Assembly: GCA_023417935.1 (NCBI GenBank)
Contig: JAEZDY010000024.1
Coordinates: 310,001 to 374,000, forward strand
Direction: 5' to 3'
From: Bacteroidota bacterium
GTDB taxonomy: Bacteria; Bacteroidota; Bacteroidia; Bacteroidales; Lentimicrobiaceae
DNA: 64,000 bases
Below the pieces are notes generated by a model. The model saw only the letters and a program-made list of their open reading frames with translations, had not been told where the DNA came from and did no database searches. Below, piece after piece: positions 1 to 9,200 of this stretch (positions are counted from its first letter, which is position 1; every line of letters begins with the position of its first letter). Both the position numbers and the translations under genes were made by a program.

Positions 1-74
1 AGCCCTTTTTTTATTAGCGCTGCAACTTTTGGCTCGTCCTCTACCACAAGTAATTTACAGTTGGACAGGGTCAT
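1..74 (-). CDS. Response regulator, N-terminal fragment (cut by window edge)
   Basis: The first 24 codons of a receiver domain read in from ATG at 74 and run off the window. After strand beta-1 (KLLVV) come the acidic residues E12-D13-E14 followed by PKVAALIKKG, the typical start of OmpR/PhoB-type two-component response regulators. The acidic pair binds Mg2+ for phosphorylation of a downstream Asp that is outside the window. The output domain is not visible, so the OmpR assignment is inferred from the N-terminal match alone. The gene diverges from the coiled-coil gene at 257. Confidence 0.8.
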   Translation of the reverse strand, partial: MTLSNCKLLVVEDEPKVAALIKKG

Positions 75-256
75 ATATGTAAAGATAACCTATTAAATAT
101 TACAAAAGGGTATTGTATCCTTTCATGTGATCATAACGATTAAATACGGAAATGCTTGTGCTTTAACCACTTTTTAATTTTCCATTAATCATCCTTTAAT
201 GATGCGATAACACCTTTGCAACAGTAAACAGCAAAACAACCTAAAACCTGACAACA

Positions 257-1120
257 ATGAAAACTAAATCTAAAAATGAGAAACTAATCCTTACTGGTTC
301 ATTGGTTTTTTTATTCCTCTCTCTTGGTGGTTTCGGATACTTTTTTGTATCCAGCAAAAAACTTACAAATAATCTTAACAATGAAAAACTTAGATCAGAA
401 CTGATCCTTTCGGAGAAAGTATCTCTTGACAAAGAAATCCTGAATCTTAAAAATCAACTGAGCGCTCTAAAAGGGACAAACAGTGAGTTGGATCAGATTA
501 TTGCACAAACCAGCCAGAGGTTAAGTGAAAAAGAAGCTGAATTAAGTAAAATAAAAAGGGAAAATGGAAATATTAAGTCACTTAAAAAGCAGCTTGATGA
601 AATAGGTAAGCTTAAAAAAGATCTTGATACTCAGATTGCCGCCTTAAATGAGTCAGTGAAGAAGTTAAATTCCGAAAAGGACGACCTGAGTAAAACAATT
701 GCAGCACTCAAAGCAGAAAACCAGGAGCTTGCTGAGAATAACAGGATCATGAGTTCGCTTAAAGCTGACAATTACCTTGTTCAATCAACAAGAGGAAAAA
801 ATAAGCTCACTGTAAAAGCACGTCGCACTAATAAGATTTCGGTTAGCCTTAAAGTTCCGGCAAATATGGTTGAAAACCTGAATTTCAATATAATTAAACC
901 TAATGGTGTAAAAGTGAAAGGGAGTGATAAAGGTTTGGCAATTAAAACTATTGATGATGATGATCAGCTCCTGGTAAGCTTATACAATGATGAGATCAAA
1001 GTGTCAAAAAGCATTGAGTTCAGCTATACCCCCAAAGAAAAGTTGAAACCGGGAGTCTATAAGATTGAAATGTACAACGGTGAAAAATACATTGGTTCGT
1101 GCAATGTAAAACTACGCTAA
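257..1120 (+). CDS. Membrane-anchored coiled-coil protein of unknown function
   Basis: This 287-residue protein is not assigned to a named family. A short basic N-terminus (KTKSKNEK) precedes one hydrophobic segment at about residues 10-31. A Lys/Glu/Leu-rich coiled coil follows at about 35-165, with repeated KKLNSEK and LKAENQEL heptads. The last ~115 residues look like a beta-rich extracytoplasmic domain (LTVKARRTNKISVSLKVP and a C-terminal YKIEMYNGEKYIGSCNVKL strand pair). The likely topology is N-in with a periplasmic rod and a globular head. A weak -7-like box, CACCTTTG, lies at 211-218. The gene is single and followed by a good terminator. The protein description is firm, but its role is unknown. 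Confidence 0.75.
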   Translation: MKTKSKNEKLILTGSLVFLFLSLGGFGYFFVSSKKLTNNLNNEKLRSELILSEKVSLDKEILNLKNQLSALKGTNSELDQIIAQTSQRLSEKEAELSKIKRENGNIKSLKKQLDEIGKLKKDLDTQIAALNESVKKLNSEKDDLSKTIAALKAENQELAENNRIMSSLKADNYLVQSTRGKNKLTVKARRTNKISVSLKVPANMVENLNFNIIKPNGVKVKGSDKGLAIKTIDDDDQLLVSLYNDEIKVSKSIEFSYTPKEKLKPGVYKIEMYNGEKYIGSCNVKLR

Positions 1121-1175
1121 AGTAACTAAAACAACTATTTGCAACATTCAACTATAACTCTCATGGTGGTTGGTT

Positions 1176-1206
1176 AAGACTGCCGGGCATCGCCGGGCAG
1201 TCTTTT
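1176..1206 (+). terminator. Rho-independent terminator after the coiled-coil gene
   Basis: Arms AAGACTGCC (1176-1184) and GGCAGTCTT (1196-1204) pair perfectly. A further GGC/GCC pairing lies inside the loop, and the right arm runs into TTTT. It sits about 55 bp after the stop of the preceding gene and 43 bp before the sialidase-like gene, so it separates the two. Confidence 0.8.
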
Positions 1207-1248
1207 AGTAAAACTGCCTGAGACCTATAACTAACAACCGTAAACCAA

Positions 1249-2544
1249 ATGATAAAGAGATTTCTAATTATAATTCTTGGGATAATGACCTCTGTATTGC
1301 AGGTTGATTCCCAGGATCAAGTTGTCATTCCATACTTAAGAATACCAACTATCGATTTAAATGAGGAACATTTCCGTCAGGTTATAATTGATAAAGAGGA
1401 AAATCAATACCTTGGTCATCCAACTACTGTGCTGCTTCATGATAATAAGACTATGTTGGCGGTTTATCCGAAAGGACACGGGAGAGGTGAAATAGTATTA
1501 AAGAAGAGTATTGATGAGGGTTTAACCTGGGGTGAAAGATTATCAGTTCCTGAAAGCTGGAAGACTTCTAAAGAAACTCCAACTATTCACAGTGTGGTTG
1601 ATCATAAGGGCAAAAAGCGACTCATTGTTTTCTCAGGTTTGTATCCTACCCGCATGGCATATTCAGAAGATGACGGTGAAACGTGGTCAGAATTGGAAAA
1701 AGTAGGCGATTGGGGTGGAGTAGTTGTAATGTCATCCCTAATAAAACTCAATACCGGCAAAGGGCATTATATGGCATTATTTCATGATGACCTGCGCTTT
1801 ATAAAGGAGGATGGTCATAATGAACTCTATGAAGATAAAAAGAAAAATAAAAACCAGCCTTTTACACTATACAAAACCATCTCAATAGATGGCGGGATGA
1901 GTTGGTCGTATCCTGAAGCCATATACTCAAGCAGGCAGATGAGCTTATGCGAGCCGGGCATTATAAGATCACCTAATGGTAAACAACTGGCTATGTTGCT
2001 TAGAGAAAATTCACGGCAGCACAATTCACAGATCATGTTTTCAGATGATGAAGGAAAATCATGGACTGAACCCAGAGCCTTACCAAATGAATTAACAGGC
2101 GACAGGCATACACTTAAATATGCTCATGATGGGAGAATTTTGGTTGTATTTCGCGACATAACACCGCTCCATATGAGGAAAGACCTTGAAAGATTTGCGA
2201 ACAATGTAAATTTCAGTGAAGTTGCTAAAGAACATAACCAGGGAAGTCCTACAGAGGGTGACTGGGTTGGTTGGGTTGGTACCTGGGATGACCTTGTAAG
2301 TGGAGAACCAGGACAATACAGAATAAGATTCAAGAGGAATACACGCAAGTGGGACTGTGGATACGCCGGTATTGAGTTGTTGCCTAACAAAACTTTTGTA
2401 GTCACCTCGTATGGCCGATGGGATGATAGTAATCAGCAACCATACATTATGAGTGTTCGGTTTAAGCTGAAAGAATTGGATAACAAACTCAGACTCAAAC
2501 CACAAAAGGAACCAACTCCAGCATTAACTTCAGGAATATCATAG
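1249..2544 (+). CDS. Secreted sialidase-like (BNR/Asp-box) protein
   Basis: The protein has 431 residues with a signal peptide (MIKRFLIIILGIMTSVLQVDS). Four Asp-box motifs of form S-x-D-x-G-x-[TS]-W are visible at about residues 87-94 (SIDEGLTW), 139-146 (SEDDGETW), 212-219 (SIDGGMSW) and 265-272 (SDDEGKSW). They mark the blades of a six-bladed sialidase propeller. EPGIIRSPNG (235-244) and LLRENSR fit the exo-alpha-sialidase superfamily. A clear GH33 FRIP motif is not obvious, so sialic acid specificity is not established and another glycoside activity is possible. It is exported to the periplasm or beyond. No T9SS C-terminal signal is seen. Confidence 0.8.
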   Translation: MIKRFLIIILGIMTSVLQVDSQDQVVIPYLRIPTIDLNEEHFRQVIIDKEENQYLGHPTTVLLHDNKTMLAVYPKGHGRGEIVLKKSIDEGLTWGERLSVPESWKTSKETPTIHSVVDHKGKKRLIVFSGLYPTRMAYSEDDGETWSELEKVGDWGGVVVMSSLIKLNTGKGHYMALFHDDLRFIKEDGHNELYEDKKKNKNQPFTLYKTISIDGGMSWSYPEAIYSSRQMSLCEPGIIRSPNGKQLAMLLRENSRQHNSQIMFSDDEGKSWTEPRALPNELTGDRHTLKYAHDGRILVVFRDITPLHMRKDLERFANNVNFSEVAKEHNQGSPTEGDWVGWVGTWDDLVSGEPGQYRIRFKRNTRKWDCGYAGIELLPNKTFVVTSYGRWDDSNQQPYIMSVRFKLKELDNKLRLKPQKEPTPALTSGIS

Positions 2545-2599
2545 TTAACTAATTAACTGTCCAATATAAACACACACTCCCCCATTAACCTTTTATTCT

Positions 2600-2607
2600 T
2601 AATTTTG
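2600..2607 (+). promoter_or_regulatory. -7 promoter box for leuS
   Basis: TAATTTTG matches the Bacteroidota primary sigma -7 consensus TAnnTTTG and lies 23 bp before the leuS ATG. No clear -33 TTTG was found. Confidence 0.6.
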
Positions 2608-2630
2608 CGCCCTTAATACAGGACGGATCA

Positions 2631-5474
2631 ATGGAATACAACTTTAATGAAATAGAGCCTAAATGGCGTAAGTACTGGTCGGAAAACAGGACATACAAAA
2701 CCGAAATAGATCGCAATAAACCCAAGTATTATGTACTTGATATGTTTCCTTATCCTTCGGGTGCCGGGTTACATGTAGGGCATCCGCTGGGATATATTGC
2801 TTCTGATATCTATTCGAGATACAAAAGACTGAAGGGTTTTAATGTATTGCACCCGATGGGATATGATGCTTTCGGTTTACCCGCTGAACAATACGCCATT
2901 CAAACAGGTACCCATCCTGCCATTACTACTGAAAAAAATATAGAACGTTATCGCGAACAGCTTGACAGGATTGGCTTTTCATTCGACTGGGATCGCGAAG
3001 TACGTACCAGTGATCCGGATTATTATAAATGGACACAGTGGACTTTCATTAAGCTTTTTCACTCATGGTACAATAAATCAACCCGTAAAGCTGAACCCAT
3101 TGCTGACCTGATTTCAATTTTTGAAAGATCAGGTAATGCGGAGGTTGATGCCGCAAGCAGTGAAGTGTTCTCTTTTAGTTCTGCAGAATGGAATACCTAT
3201 ACTGAAAAGGAGCAACAGGAAATACTAATGAAATATCGCCTGGCATACCTGGCTGATACACTCGTTAACTGGTGTCCTGCCCTGGGTACAGTTTTGGCGA
3301 ACGATGAAGTAAGTGAGGGTTTCTCAGTAAGGGGAGGGCATCCGGTTGAGCGGAAGAACATGAAGCAGTGGCTGCTTCGCATTACTGCTTATGCAGACAG
3401 ATTACTTGATGGATTTGAGGATATCGACTGGCCTGATTCTATAAGAGACATTCAGCGTAATTGGATAGGAAGAAGTGAAGGTTGTACAGCATTGTTTGAT
3501 ATTAAGGACTTTGATCAAAAACTGGAGATATTCACTACACGTGCTGATACAATGTTTGGTGTAACCTTTATGGTACTTGCACCAGAACATCCGTTTGTGA
3601 GTGAAATTACCACCCCCGAACAAAAGGAAAAGGTTGAAGCCTACATCCATTGGGCAAAGAACAGGTCGGAGCGTGAGCGCATGACTGAAGTGAAGAAGAT
3701 AAGTGGTGAATTTACCGGCGCATATGCTATTAATCCGCTTAATAACGAAGAAATCCCCATTTGGGTTGCTGATTATGTGCTGATGGGATATGGAACAGGT
3801 GCTATTATGGCTGTACCCGGACATGATACCCGAGATTTCGCCTTTGCCCGTTACTTTAACCTTCCTATTGTGCAGGTTGTAAGTCGAAAAGGTGAAACTC
3901 CTGTTGATCCTTCTTTATGGGAGGAATCATACGATTCAAAGGAAGGCATTATGATCAACAGCGGCTTCCTCAATGGGTTGGAAGTTAAAGAAGCAATAAC
4001 TACCGCTATACGAAAAGTTGAAGATCTTGGTATTGGTAAAGGAAAAATCAACTTCCGCCTTCGCGATGCTATATTTAGTCGCCAGCGTTATTGGGGAGAG
4101 CCATTCCCTGTTTACTATAAAGATGGAATGCCTTATACACTCGATGAATCAGAGTTGCCATTGGAACTTCCTGCGGTTGATGCATACCTACCCACTGAAT
4201 CGGGTGAGCCACCTCTTGCACGGGCAAAGGACTGGGTTAACAAGGATGGTTTTTCTTTGGAAACCAACACAATGCCAGGGTTCGCAGGTTCAAGTGCTTA
4301 TTATCTGAGGTATATGGATCCGCGCAACGACAATGAATACTTCTCCCGCGAAGCAGTTGAGTACTGGCAAAGCGTTGATTTGTATATGGGTGGTGCTGAG
4401 CATGCTACAGGTCATCTTTTATATGCACGTTTCTGGAATAAATTCCTTTTTGACCTGGGTATGGTGGTTAAAGATGAGCCATTTAACAAGCTCATCAACC
4501 AGGGAATGATTCAGGGGCGGTCGAACCTGGTTTATCGCATTGCAGGCACTAATAAGTACGTTAGCTATAACCTTGCAAAGGAATACATGGCAAAAGAAGA
4601 TCAATCAGCCAATGTACCTGACAGTAGTGGTTCAAATAGCAGAGTAAGCATTCAGGCACTACATGTAGATGTGAACATTGTACATAATGATGTGCTTGAT
4701 ACAGAAGCCTTCAAACAATGGCAGCCTCAGTTTGCTGATGCTGAATTCGAGTTGGAGAATGGGAAATATATCTGCGGGTGGGAAGTTGAGAAGATGTCAA
4801 AATCGAAGTTCAATGTTCAAAATCCTGATGATCTGATTGAGAGATATGGTGCTGACACACTCCGGTTGTATGAGATGTTTCTTGGCCCAATAGAGCAGGC
4901 TAAACCATGGGATACCAACGGTATTGAAGGAGTTTTCAGGTTTATGAGGAAATTGTGGAGGTTATTCCATGATAAGGATAACAACTTCATGGTTTCTGAT
5001 AGTGAGCCGACAGCTGAAGAGTTAAGAGTACTTCACAGAACTATTAAAAAAGTTGGTGATGATATTGAGCGTTTCTCCTTTAATACCGTAGTAAGTACTT
5101 TTATGATCTGCGTAAATGACCTCGCTGATCTTAAGAGTAATAACCGTGCTATCCTAAGCAACCTGGTGATACTGATTTCTCCCTATGCCCCTCATATTGC
5201 TGAAGAACTCTGGAGTTTGTTAGGAAATAATGGAAGTGTCACAAAAGCATCCTATCCTGAGTATCGTGAGGAATACACCATCGAAAACAACTTTGAGTAT
5301 CCGGTATCCTTCAATGGCAAGATGCGCTTTAAGCTCATAATGCCTGTGGATGCAGCGGTAAAAGAGATTGAAAAGGCTGTGTTGGAAGCACCTGAATCAG
5401 CCAAGTGGCTTGCAGGCGGTGCACCTAAGAAGGTAATTGTGGTTCCGAACAAGATCATTAATATAGTGATCTGA
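2631..5474 (+). CDS. leuS: Leucyl-tRNA synthetase
   Basis: This 947-residue class Ia synthetase charges tRNA-Leu with leucine in the cytoplasm. The N-terminal motif FPYPSGAGLHVGHPLGY carries the HIGH-type signature HVGH at residues 48-51. The editing (CP1) insertion contains TTRADTMFGVTFMVLAPEHP and GYGTGAIMAVPGHDTRD. The KMSKS loop is at 721-725, and an anticodon-binding domain follows (ISPYAPHIAEELW). The protein is longer than the E. coli enzyme (about 860 aa) because of insertions, including one near residues 150-190, as is usual in Bacteroidota. It is monocistronic behind its own -7 box. The only leucine tRNA gene in the window is at 48850. Confidence 0.97.
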   Translation: MEYNFNEIEPKWRKYWSENRTYKTEIDRNKPKYYVLDMFPYPSGAGLHVGHPLGYIASDIYSRYKRLKGFNVLHPMGYDAFGLPAEQYAIQTGTHPAITTEKNIERYREQLDRIGFSFDWDREVRTSDPDYYKWTQWTFIKLFHSWYNKSTRKAEPIADLISIFERSGNAEVDAASSEVFSFSSAEWNTYTEKEQQEILMKYRLAYLADTLVNWCPALGTVLANDEVSEGFSVRGGHPVERKNMKQWLLRITAYADRLLDGFEDIDWPDSIRDIQRNWIGRSEGCTALFDIKDFDQKLEIFTTRADTMFGVTFMVLAPEHPFVSEITTPEQKEKVEAYIHWAKNRSERERMTEVKKISGEFTGAYAINPLNNEEIPIWVADYVLMGYGTGAIMAVPGHDTRDFAFARYFNLPIVQVVSRKGETPVDPSLWEESYDSKEGIMINSGFLNGLEVKEAITTAIRKVEDLGIGKGKINFRLRDAIFSRQRYWGEPFPVYYKDGMPYTLDESELPLELPAVDAYLPTESGEPPLARAKDWVNKDGFSLETNTMPGFAGSSAYYLRYMDPRNDNEYFSREAVEYWQSVDLYMGGAEHATGHLLYARFWNKFLFDLGMVVKDEPFNKLINQGMIQGRSNLVYRIAGTNKYVSYNLAKEYMAKEDQSANVPDSSGSNSRVSIQALHVDVNIVHNDVLDTEAFKQWQPQFADAEFELENGKYICGWEVEKMSKSKFNVQNPDDLIERYGADTLRLYEMFLGPIEQAKPWDTNGIEGVFRFMRKLWRLFHDKDNNFMVSDSEPTAEELRVLHRTIKKVGDDIERFSFNTVVSTFMICVNDLADLKSNNRAILSNLVILISPYAPHIAEELWSLLGNNGSVTKASYPEYREEYTIENNFEYPVSFNGKMRFKLIMPVDAAVKEIEKAVLEAPESAKWLAGGAPKKVIVVPNKIINIVI

Positions 5475-5680
5475 AGATATTAGTAATAAGCTCAGAATCA
5501 GGACAGAGTCGCTGAATTGTATTTCAACATCTATGGCTTGCCGGCAAATTGTCTGATTACATGCAACTGTTTTTCATTTTTATTGTTTAAAGGGCAAATC
5601 GAAACAATAAACATTGCGCATTAGGTTTTTCAGCCTGAAGTGGCAAATTTTTGCTTAATAATCAATAAAAAACATACATT

Positions 5681-6235
5681 ATGCCTCACATTGGAATCAT
5701 TTCATCAAGCGTACGCATCTCCAGAAACAGTCACAGGGTTGCACTTTTTTTCAAGAATTATCTTGAAAGTAACAACATCGCAACCGCTGAAATTATAGAC
5801 CTTAACGATTACGAGTTCCCCATATTTGAGGAACGGTTAAGCAAGCTTGAAAATCCACCAGCTTCTGCGCTGGAATATGCTGAACGTATAAAAAAGGCTG
5901 ATGGGATTATTATTGTTACCCCTGAGTATAATGGAGGTTATCCGCCAGCAATTAAGAACGCTATTGATCTGTTGTACAATGAATGGCATAGAAAACCAAT
6001 TGCAATCTCAACTGCATCAGATGGGGTATTCGGTGGAACACAGGTGATTACCGCACTACAGTTCGTTCTATGGAAAATGAGGGCATGGACTGTGCCTGCT
6101 ATGTACCCTAATCCTAAGGTACAGGAGCTTTTTGATGAGAATGGGGTTCCCGCCAATGAGTTTGAAAACAAGCGTGCTAAGATCTTCATCAACGAATTGA
6201 TGTGGTGTATTGAAGCTAAGCGTAAGATGGAATAG
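5681..6235 (+). CDS. NAD(P)H-dependent FMN reductase family protein
   Basis: The protein has 184 residues with a flavodoxin-like fold. The N-terminal strand and phosphate loop (IGIISSSVRISRNSHRVA) and the motif TPEYNGGYPPAIKNAID are characteristic of the NADPH-dependent FMN reductase/azoreductase family. It is expected to bind FMN and reduce quinones, azo compounds or flavin using NAD(P)H in the cytosol; the physiological substrate cannot be read. It stands alone. The 206-bp gap after leuS holds only a weak AATTTTTG box at 5646-5653. It converges on the macroglobulin gene with a 3-bp gap and no visible terminator between them. Confidence 0.87.
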   Translation: MPHIGIISSSVRISRNSHRVALFFKNYLESNNIATAEIIDLNDYEFPIFEERLSKLENPPASALEYAERIKKADGIIIVTPEYNGGYPPAIKNAIDLLYNEWHRKPIAISTASDGVFGGTQVITALQFVLWKMRAWTVPAMYPNPKVQELFDENGVPANEFENKRAKIFINELMWCIEAKRKME

Positions 6236-6238
6236 GTG

Positions 6239-9200
6239 TTATTTGCCTTTCACTTCAATTCTGGTTCCCTCAGAATGTGCAGCAAATTCAGGTGCATACA
6301 TGCACTGAATGGTACTGATTCCATTTGAGAATTCCCCTTCCTGCGATACTATTAACTGATACTCGAACACGTAAGTGCCCTTTTGCAGGTAATAGATGAA
6401 GAAATTGGTTGCAGCATCACGAGTACTCCTGTAATAACCCAGCCCACCTTTCCATTCATATCCTGATAGGGTAGTTGCAGGTTCGAAGGCTGCTGCACGC
6501 ATGTCCTTGAGGTGTACAAATTCAAGGTTGCGGTCGGAGGTTATTTCAATGCGTACCGTAACATTGTCGCCTAGGTTTAGTGGTTGTTGGCTTGTTATCT
6601 CAGTAAGACGCTGACCCTCATCAGTATTTTCCCTCACATACAATTTCTTGGTAATCGTTAAAGGACTTTTTGCTGATTGGATCTTATCAAGATTTTCAAA
6701 ATACTGCAGATATACAGCACCCCATGCCGGACCATCACTTGCCTTGTTAACGGTAATATTACCCATTGCTGGTGTAATTTCTTCGCCACTCCAGGAAGTT
6801 TTGAAATAGCCTGTTCCTGCTTCAGCTTTGATATCAGGGTTATTGGCCAGCTCAATAGTTTTATTACCGGCAGTAATCTTTACTGAAGGATCAGTTTGAA
6901 GCCAGTCGGTACCTCTTAACAATAGTGCGTACACTGCTTCTGCTGTTGCTGTTGTGGTTGGCCATGATTGAGTTTGCTTTTGCTTAAGCAGCCATGTCTT
7001 CATCTGGTCAACTTCTCGCCTGTTTTGACTATTTGTCAGCTCTCCGGTTTTACTGTCAGGTGTACCACTTTTTGCTCCGAATTCCTCGAATAATTCAATC
7101 ATTAAAGCCTGAGTTTCTACTGGTGCCTGATACCAATAGTAACCTCCTGTATTATCCCTCCAGTACATTCCCATTTCTTCACTGGTGGTAGCTTTCTCTC
7201 TTAAAGAAGCCAGAATTGACTGAGCTGTTTTTGCATCACCGCTTCTGCCTGCCCACACTGCAATCATGCCCTGGGCATACAAACTCTTGTTGTTCCAGTA
7301 CTTACGAGCTTGACCACTGAAGTAACCAATTGCTTCAGCAGCATCCTCTGATGGATTGGCTATTCCATTCAGATAGGATAATGCATAAAGAAATTGAATA
7401 TGCTCATAGCCTAAATGGTCAGTATCAATGCCTTTTGATGCTGTATTGGTTTTTTGGGAACGATTGGTTTTACTTTTTGGCTTATTATTAACTGAATCAC
7501 TCAAACCAGAATCACGGAGGATTTTACGGTAATCTTCATTTAATCTGATGCTGAGGTAGTTTACAGCCTGTTGCACCATTTGCCTACTCTCATTATCTTG
7601 TTTAAGGTCATTTACTTTCAGATAGTTCAGTTTGCCCATGCCTGTAACTATCAACTGTGTGATGTACCGACTTTCAGGCATACCTTCCATCCATGGCCAC
7701 CCGCCATTGGACGACTGGGTTTGCCGTAGTTTCATGAGTGCCGACGTGCGTTGGGTTGATAAGCGGTTGAGGTCAAACAAAAGTGCAATGCGCTGCTTCT
7801 GTTCCGACTCATTCTTAGCATCCATCAGCCAGGGAGTTTCTTCAATCATCAGGGCTTTAAGTTCCTGGTTCTTCTCAAGGTTTGAGAGCAGGGCATCAGG
7901 CGAAGCAGTCTTCCATAATTCAAAAACGTTCTTGATTTTTGGACTACTGTTTGCAATATAACCGGCAATGCTGTTGGCATAATACCTGTTAAATATCTGA
8001 TCAGCATTCTCTTTCTCCTGTGCCTCAAGCCATGGAAGTGCCTGAATAGCATACCATGCAGGGTTTGAGGTGTACTCAAGTGTCAACCTGTGGTTCTTCC
8101 TTGAATTAACACCCGAAGTTCCTGTTCCTGAACCGGCAGGTTTAGTAACGGAGGCTGCAGTGTTTTCGGTAAGACTTGTGAAATTGTATTTTTTGGTTTC
8201 GTTACCATTTATTGGCAAAGGCATAGTTTCAGTAACTAACATCCTGTTTGTTAGCACAGGAAGCATAACCTCCTCACCATCACTATGGTTGCCGGCTTTT
8301 GCAGTAACTCTTACCATTACAGCACCCACATTTGAAGGAATGTCAATGCTCCAGTTTAGATTGGTATTGCCATTTAGCTCAATACTGAATGGCTGAACCG
8401 GTTGTGAATTGTTGAATTTGACGTTGACAGGTTGCATTGTCATGGCATCAAGTATCTCCAATTGGGCTTCTCCCTGAATTGGATTAGGAGTAAGATTGCT
8501 TACTTTAGCCCGAACAACCATTTTATCACCTTCTCTGAAGAATCGTGGGAGGTTTGGTGTTACCATCAGTTCTTTGCGGGTAACCGCTTCCTTTGTAAAC
8601 TGTGCATTTCTGAGTTCAGGAGTGTGGGCGAGTCCCATAAAATTCCATCTTGTCAATGCCTCCGGTACTGTAAATTCTACCCATACTTCACCATCTTTAT
8701 TGGTAGTAAGATTGGGATAAAAGAAAGCCGTTTCCTGCAGATTGCGACGTATCTGGACAGGCTGATCAATTTGGTCAGGAGTTGACATTGTAGCATCAAC
8801 CGGTGCCGGCGCTACCTGCTCAGTAATTACCTCCATATCATCACTTTCCTGCATTGCAACTTCACCATTCATTGACATTATCCTGCCACCTTTAGCGCTA
8901 CCCCTGAACCCGGGTCTTCCGCCATACTGGTTGTAATAGTTATAACCAAACCAGTTTAATTTGTCGTATTGCTGTTCCACGATTGGTTCACCATAGTACT
9001 TTCGTGGTACTGATAAACTTCCCGAGGTAAGGAAAGATTGCTGCAATTCCCAGGTATAATTCTGTTGCCAGGGCTGGTAGAGTGAAAAATACCAGTTATG
9101 CTTCATAAAAGCATCAAGTGATGCGTCATACATGGATGCCAGAAGTTCAGCCTGTAATGGTTTTCCTTCAGGACCTGTTATTTTGATTTTCCATTTTTCA

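Noticed and set aside
2092..2505. 137-codon minus-strand frame opposite the sialidase-like gene
   Set aside because: The plus-strand gene is supported by a signal peptide and four Asp-boxes; the antisense product resembles nothing.
3402..3824. 140-codon minus-strand frame inside leuS
   Set aside because: It is a shadow of the editing domain of a clear leuS gene.
5536..5545. TTGCCGGCAA palindrome after leuS as a terminator
   Set aside because: A 10-bp palindrome with no loop or T-run cannot form a useful hairpin and is probably chance.
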